From: Tannerella sp.
Lineage (GTDB): Bacteria; Bacteroidota; Bacteroidia; Bacteroidales; Tannerellaceae
Assembly: GCA_031289515.1 (NCBI GenBank)
Contig: JAITPH010000065.1
Span: 1-16,309 of the forward strand
DNA length: 16,309 nt
Direction of reading: 5' to 3'
The notes under the pieces were generated by a model. It was not told where the DNA came from and searched no databases. It saw only the letters and a list, made by a program, of their open reading frames with translations. A program made the translations under genes and the position numbers. This document shows, piece after piece, positions 14,113 to 16,309 of this stretch (positions are counted from its first letter, which is position 1; every line of letters begins with the position of its first letter).

Positions 14113-15651
14113 TCAGAGATACGATATCTGGTCGTGCATCTGTTTAAATGCTTTGCCCAGCATTATTACAATATCGCCGGCAATCATGCTCTCCTCCGAA
14201 AGGTTGGCAGCAGCAAGATTTCCGGCGATTCCGTGTATATATACGCCGATAACGGCCGCATCTTCGGCACGGTAGCCTTGCGCAAGCAAAGATGTAATAA
14301 CGCCGGTCAGCACGTCTCCGCTGCCTGCCGTCGCCATTCCGGGATTGCCCGACGTATTGAAATATACCTTGCCCGACGGCAGACAGACGGCTGTATAAGC
14401 GCCTTTCAGGACAACGATTATTTTTTCTTCAGTCGCGATGGAGCGTGCTTTCTGCAAACGGTCGAAGGCGTTTTCGCTCGTTCCCGCAATACGGTCAAAT
14501 TCCTTGGGATGAGGCGTTATTACAGTATTTTCGGGCAGGTTATGAAGCATTTCGCTGTTGTCCGCTATAATATTGAGCGCGTCCGCGTCGATTACCAAAG
14601 GCGCGACGCCGGACTTGCCAAGCAACGATTCTATCATGGCTTTGGTTTCTTCGCTCTTGCCGATGCCCGGACCGATACCTATCGCGTCATAGACGGATAT
14701 ATCCGGCAAATTTGTTATAATATCCCTGTTACCGTCCATTTCTACCAAGGCTTCGGGCAAGGCGGTCTGCATGACGGTTTCGCCGCGTGCAGGCAAATGT
14801 ACGGTCAGCAAGCCGACGCCGCTGCGCATACATCCCCTGGCGGCCAATACGGCTGCTCCCATCTTGCCGACGCTTCCCGCAACAAGCAGCGCGTGACCGT
14901 AATCGCCTTTGTGCGAGAATTGCTCGCGAGGTTTGATACACTCTACGATGCAGTCTTCGGTGACAAGTCCGTAAGGCGTTTTCGTATTGAGCAGGGCGTC
15001 GTGGTGAAGTCCTATCGGCAACGCCTTCCATTTGCCCACGAAATCGGCGTTTTCGGGCAAAAGGAACGACAGCTTCGGAAATTCAAACGTGAACGTCATG
15101 TCAGCCTGAATGACATATTGCAGGTCGTTGTCTTTATTGTCCTCGCCGAACAAACCCGAAGGCATGTCTACCGAAACGACGGTCGATTCCGAACGGTTTA
15201 TATAATCGACTATCTTGGCAAAGACGCCGTCTAACGGTCTGTCCACGCCCGATCCGAAAAGTCCGTCGATGACAATATCCGTCTGTTCGAGCTTCGGAGG
15301 ACGGAAATGCGGCGGCTTGACCTCCGTAAACTGATCGTTTCCCTCTTCAACAAGGCGATTTTTGTTTGTTTCGCAATCGGCCGACAGTTTGTTTAACGGA
15401 TTTATCAGGTAAGTGGACACGTTATAGCGTCTTTCCATAAGCAGGCGGGCGATAGCCAGCGCATCAGCGCCATTGTTGCCCTGACCGGCAAAGACGATAA
15501 TCCTGTTCCGAAGCGACGGAAACCGGCGGCAAAACTCGTTCACAAAAACCGTCGCCGCCTGCTCCACCAAATCAATAGAGGCTATCGGCTCATTCTCGAT
15601 CGTATATTTATCCAACTCCTTAATCTTCGACGTTTCAAATATTTTCTCCAT
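14113..15651 (-). CDS. nnr: Bifunctional NAD(P)H-hydrate epimerase / ADP-dependent NAD(P)H-hydrate dehydratase
   Basis: The product repairs NADH and NADPH damaged by hydration. The N-terminal YjeF_N domain (about 1-215) epimerises R- and S-hydrates: it contains GQGNNGADAL (56-65), IDGLFGSGVDRPL with D129, and VDMPSGL with D162. The C-terminal ribokinase-like domain (about 225-512) dehydrates the S-form using ADP: it contains KGDYGHALLVAGSVGKMGAA (248-267), GIGPGIG (325-331), TPHPKEF (379-385) and NTSGNPGMATAGSGDVLTG with the catalytic D446. At 512 residues it is full length. GAD replaces the commoner GGD in the first motif. Its promoter is strong, and it stands alone between convergent pgm and divergent mutS-like genes. 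Confidence 0.94.
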   Translation of the reverse strand: MEKIFETSKIKELDKYTIENEPIASIDLVEQAATVFVNEFCRRFPSLRNRIIVFAGQGNNGADALAIARLLMERRYNVSTYLINPLNKLSADCETNKNRLVEEGNDQFTEVKPPHFRPPKLEQTDIVIDGLFGSGVDRPLDGVFAKIVDYINRSESTVVSVDMPSGLFGEDNKDNDLQYVIQADMTFTFEFPKLSFLLPENADFVGKWKALPIGLHHDALLNTKTPYGLVTEDCIVECIKPREQFSHKGDYGHALLVAGSVGKMGAAVLAARGCMRSGVGLLTVHLPARGETVMQTALPEALVEMDGNRDIITNLPDISVYDAIGIGPGIGKSEETKAMIESLLGKSGVAPLVIDADALNIIADNSEMLHNLPENTVITPHPKEFDRIAGTSENAFDRLQKARSIATEEKIIVVLKGAYTAVCLPSGKVYFNTSGNPGMATAGSGDVLTGVITSLLAQGYRAEDAAVIGVYIHGIAGNLAAANLSEESMIAGDIVIMLGKAFKQMHDQISYL

Positions 15652-15671
15652 ATTGTTCTAATTTTAAGTTG

Positions 15672-15702
15672 CAAAGATAGCGATATTCACGGGATATGCA
15701 AA
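15672..15702 (-). promoter_or_regulatory. Complete Bacteroidota promoter of nnr
   Basis: On the minus strand TTTG (15702-15699), 19 bases, and TATCTTTG (15679-15672) form a full -33/-7 pair. The box ends 20 bases before the ATG at 15651. This is the best consensus promoter in the window. Confidence 0.8.
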
Positions 15703-15763
15703 ATCTTTCGGATTATGTTTTGTAACACGCCTTCGCGCGATTTTATTTTGGGGGAATAGTCAA

Positions 15764-15771
15764 TACCTTTG
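15764..15771 (+). promoter_or_regulatory. Possible -7 box for the MutS-like gene
   Basis: TACCTTTG matches TAnnTTTG but lies 97 bases before the ATG at 15869, with no good -33 element. It may drive a long leader or may be chance. Confidence 0.35.
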
Positions 15772-15868
15772 CCGGAAATATTGACTTGGCTATATAATTA
15801 TCGTTATTATATTAAAAAAGAAAAACAGGAACAGTGAAAGTTCCAACATAAAACCGGAAGATGAATTT

Positions 15869-16309
15869 ATGAATTTTGATTTGATTGAATGCTATTCGCT
15901 GAATATATCTCACTCCGCGGATTTTCAGTACATAAACAATCAGTCGAAAGCGGATATTGACTTCGATGAACTGTTCCGGTTTATGGACAGGACTTCTTCC
16001 AAAATCGGGCAGCAATACCTTTATAACCGGTTAATTACAATTGACAAAAATATCAACTTCGAGAGTCGGGAAAAACTTGTGGAACTAATCGACAAAAACG
16101 AGGAAATGAAAGTGAAGATATGCACATTGCTGTCAAAACTGAACGGACGCAGCGGAGACATTCGTCGGCCGACAAACGAATGCCTCGACAAACATGAACG
16201 CAGAATAATGCTTATTTCCGTCCCCAGACCGGGCCGGCAAAGATTCACGGACAAAAAACGTCGATCGAATGTTATAAATACATAAAATCGACAATCATCC
16301 TGTTTTGAC
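15869..16309 (+). pseudogene. MutS-like protein, N-terminal part with apparent frame breaks
   Basis: The first 91 codons read like the start of the Bacteroidota MutS-related paralogue: a core-domain segment with FMDRTSSKIGQQYLYNRL and then REKLVELIDKN. This group normally continues for several hundred residues to a MutS-type ATPase domain. Here the open frame stops at 16285 after only 138 codons, and the last 45 or so residues (from about GRSGDIRR) are basic and unlike the family. In the +1 frame, TDAAETF begins at 16143, close to where relatives have a D-A-rich motif. In the +2 frame, about 16200-16306, a hydrophobic stretch YKYIKSTIILF ends in a stop. This suggests at least two frameshifts, so a decayed gene or sequence errors. 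The start ATG follows a 4-codon open frame at 15861. The window ends here, so the 3' part is not visible. Confidence 0.6.

Noticed and set aside
14117..14129. Small hairpin AGATA-CGA-TATCT at the end of nnr
   Set aside because: A five-base AT stem without T-tract inside coding sequence; too weak to call a terminator for either convergent gene.
14134..15234. 366-codon open frame on the plus strand opposite nnr
   Set aside because: It lies inside nnr, which has complete motifs on the minus strand; the shadow has no coherent domain.

Overview
The window looks like a chromosomal segment from a member of the order Bacteroidales (phylum Bacteroidota). Two kinds of evidence agree. Several genes are preceded by the Bacteroidota sigma-factor -7 box TAnnTTTG (156, 2074, 4558, 6279 minus, 12319, 15679 minus) rather than a -35/-10 promoter, and Shine-Dalgarno sequences are mostly absent. 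The gene set is also typical: a type I asparaginase, PepD, an OmpH paired with a tiny membrane protein, a beta-helix lipoprotein, an EEP-family lipoprotein, a large M23 peptidase, a PGM2-like mutase, Nnr, and a MutS-like paralogue. I cannot name a genus. I see no tRNA, rRNA, CRISPR array or insertion sequence.

Layout. Bases 1-2050 look accessory. They hold a 33-codon fragment on the minus strand that reads like an antitoxin C-terminus, then a 551-residue AlbA/Schlafen-type regulator with a HATPase domain and a six-unit, 12-bp in-frame tandem repeat, then about 240 bp with no recognisable gene. From 2102 the content is housekeeping: a DivIC/FtsB-like septum protein coupled by an ATGA overlap to a small membrane protein, converging on ansA (minus). 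A 222-bp intergenic region separates ansA from a small heat-shock protein gene. It carries a near-ideal sigma-54 (-24/-12) promoter and two 16-bp direct repeats, and the heat-shock gene ends in a strong intrinsic terminator. Next come an SDR oxidoreductase (plus) converging on an ompH/small membrane protein pair (minus), and then pepD (plus).

From 7919 to 12226 three exported proteins are encoded in tight succession: a beta-helix lipoprotein, an endonuclease/exonuclease/phosphatase-family lipoprotein, and an M23 metallopeptidase. They very likely form one envelope operon. A phosphoglucomutase/phosphomannomutase follows with its own promoter, beside a 16-bp perfect palindrome. It ends 3 bp from the convergent bifunctional NAD(P)H-hydrate repair gene. 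The window closes with the start of a MutS-like gene whose frame appears broken after about 91 codons.

Functionally the window mixes envelope biogenesis (DivIC, OmpH, M23, lipoproteins), peptide, amino-acid and sugar metabolism (PepD, AnsA, Pgm) and stress or repair (Hsp20, Nnr, MutS-like). The strongest unexpected signals are the sigma-54 promoter on hsp20, the repeat tract in the AlbA regulator, a hairpin enclosing the start codon of the lipoprotein gene, and the palindrome upstream of pgm. I did not find a complete new defence or mobile system; the accessory left end is the place where one could extend beyond the window.
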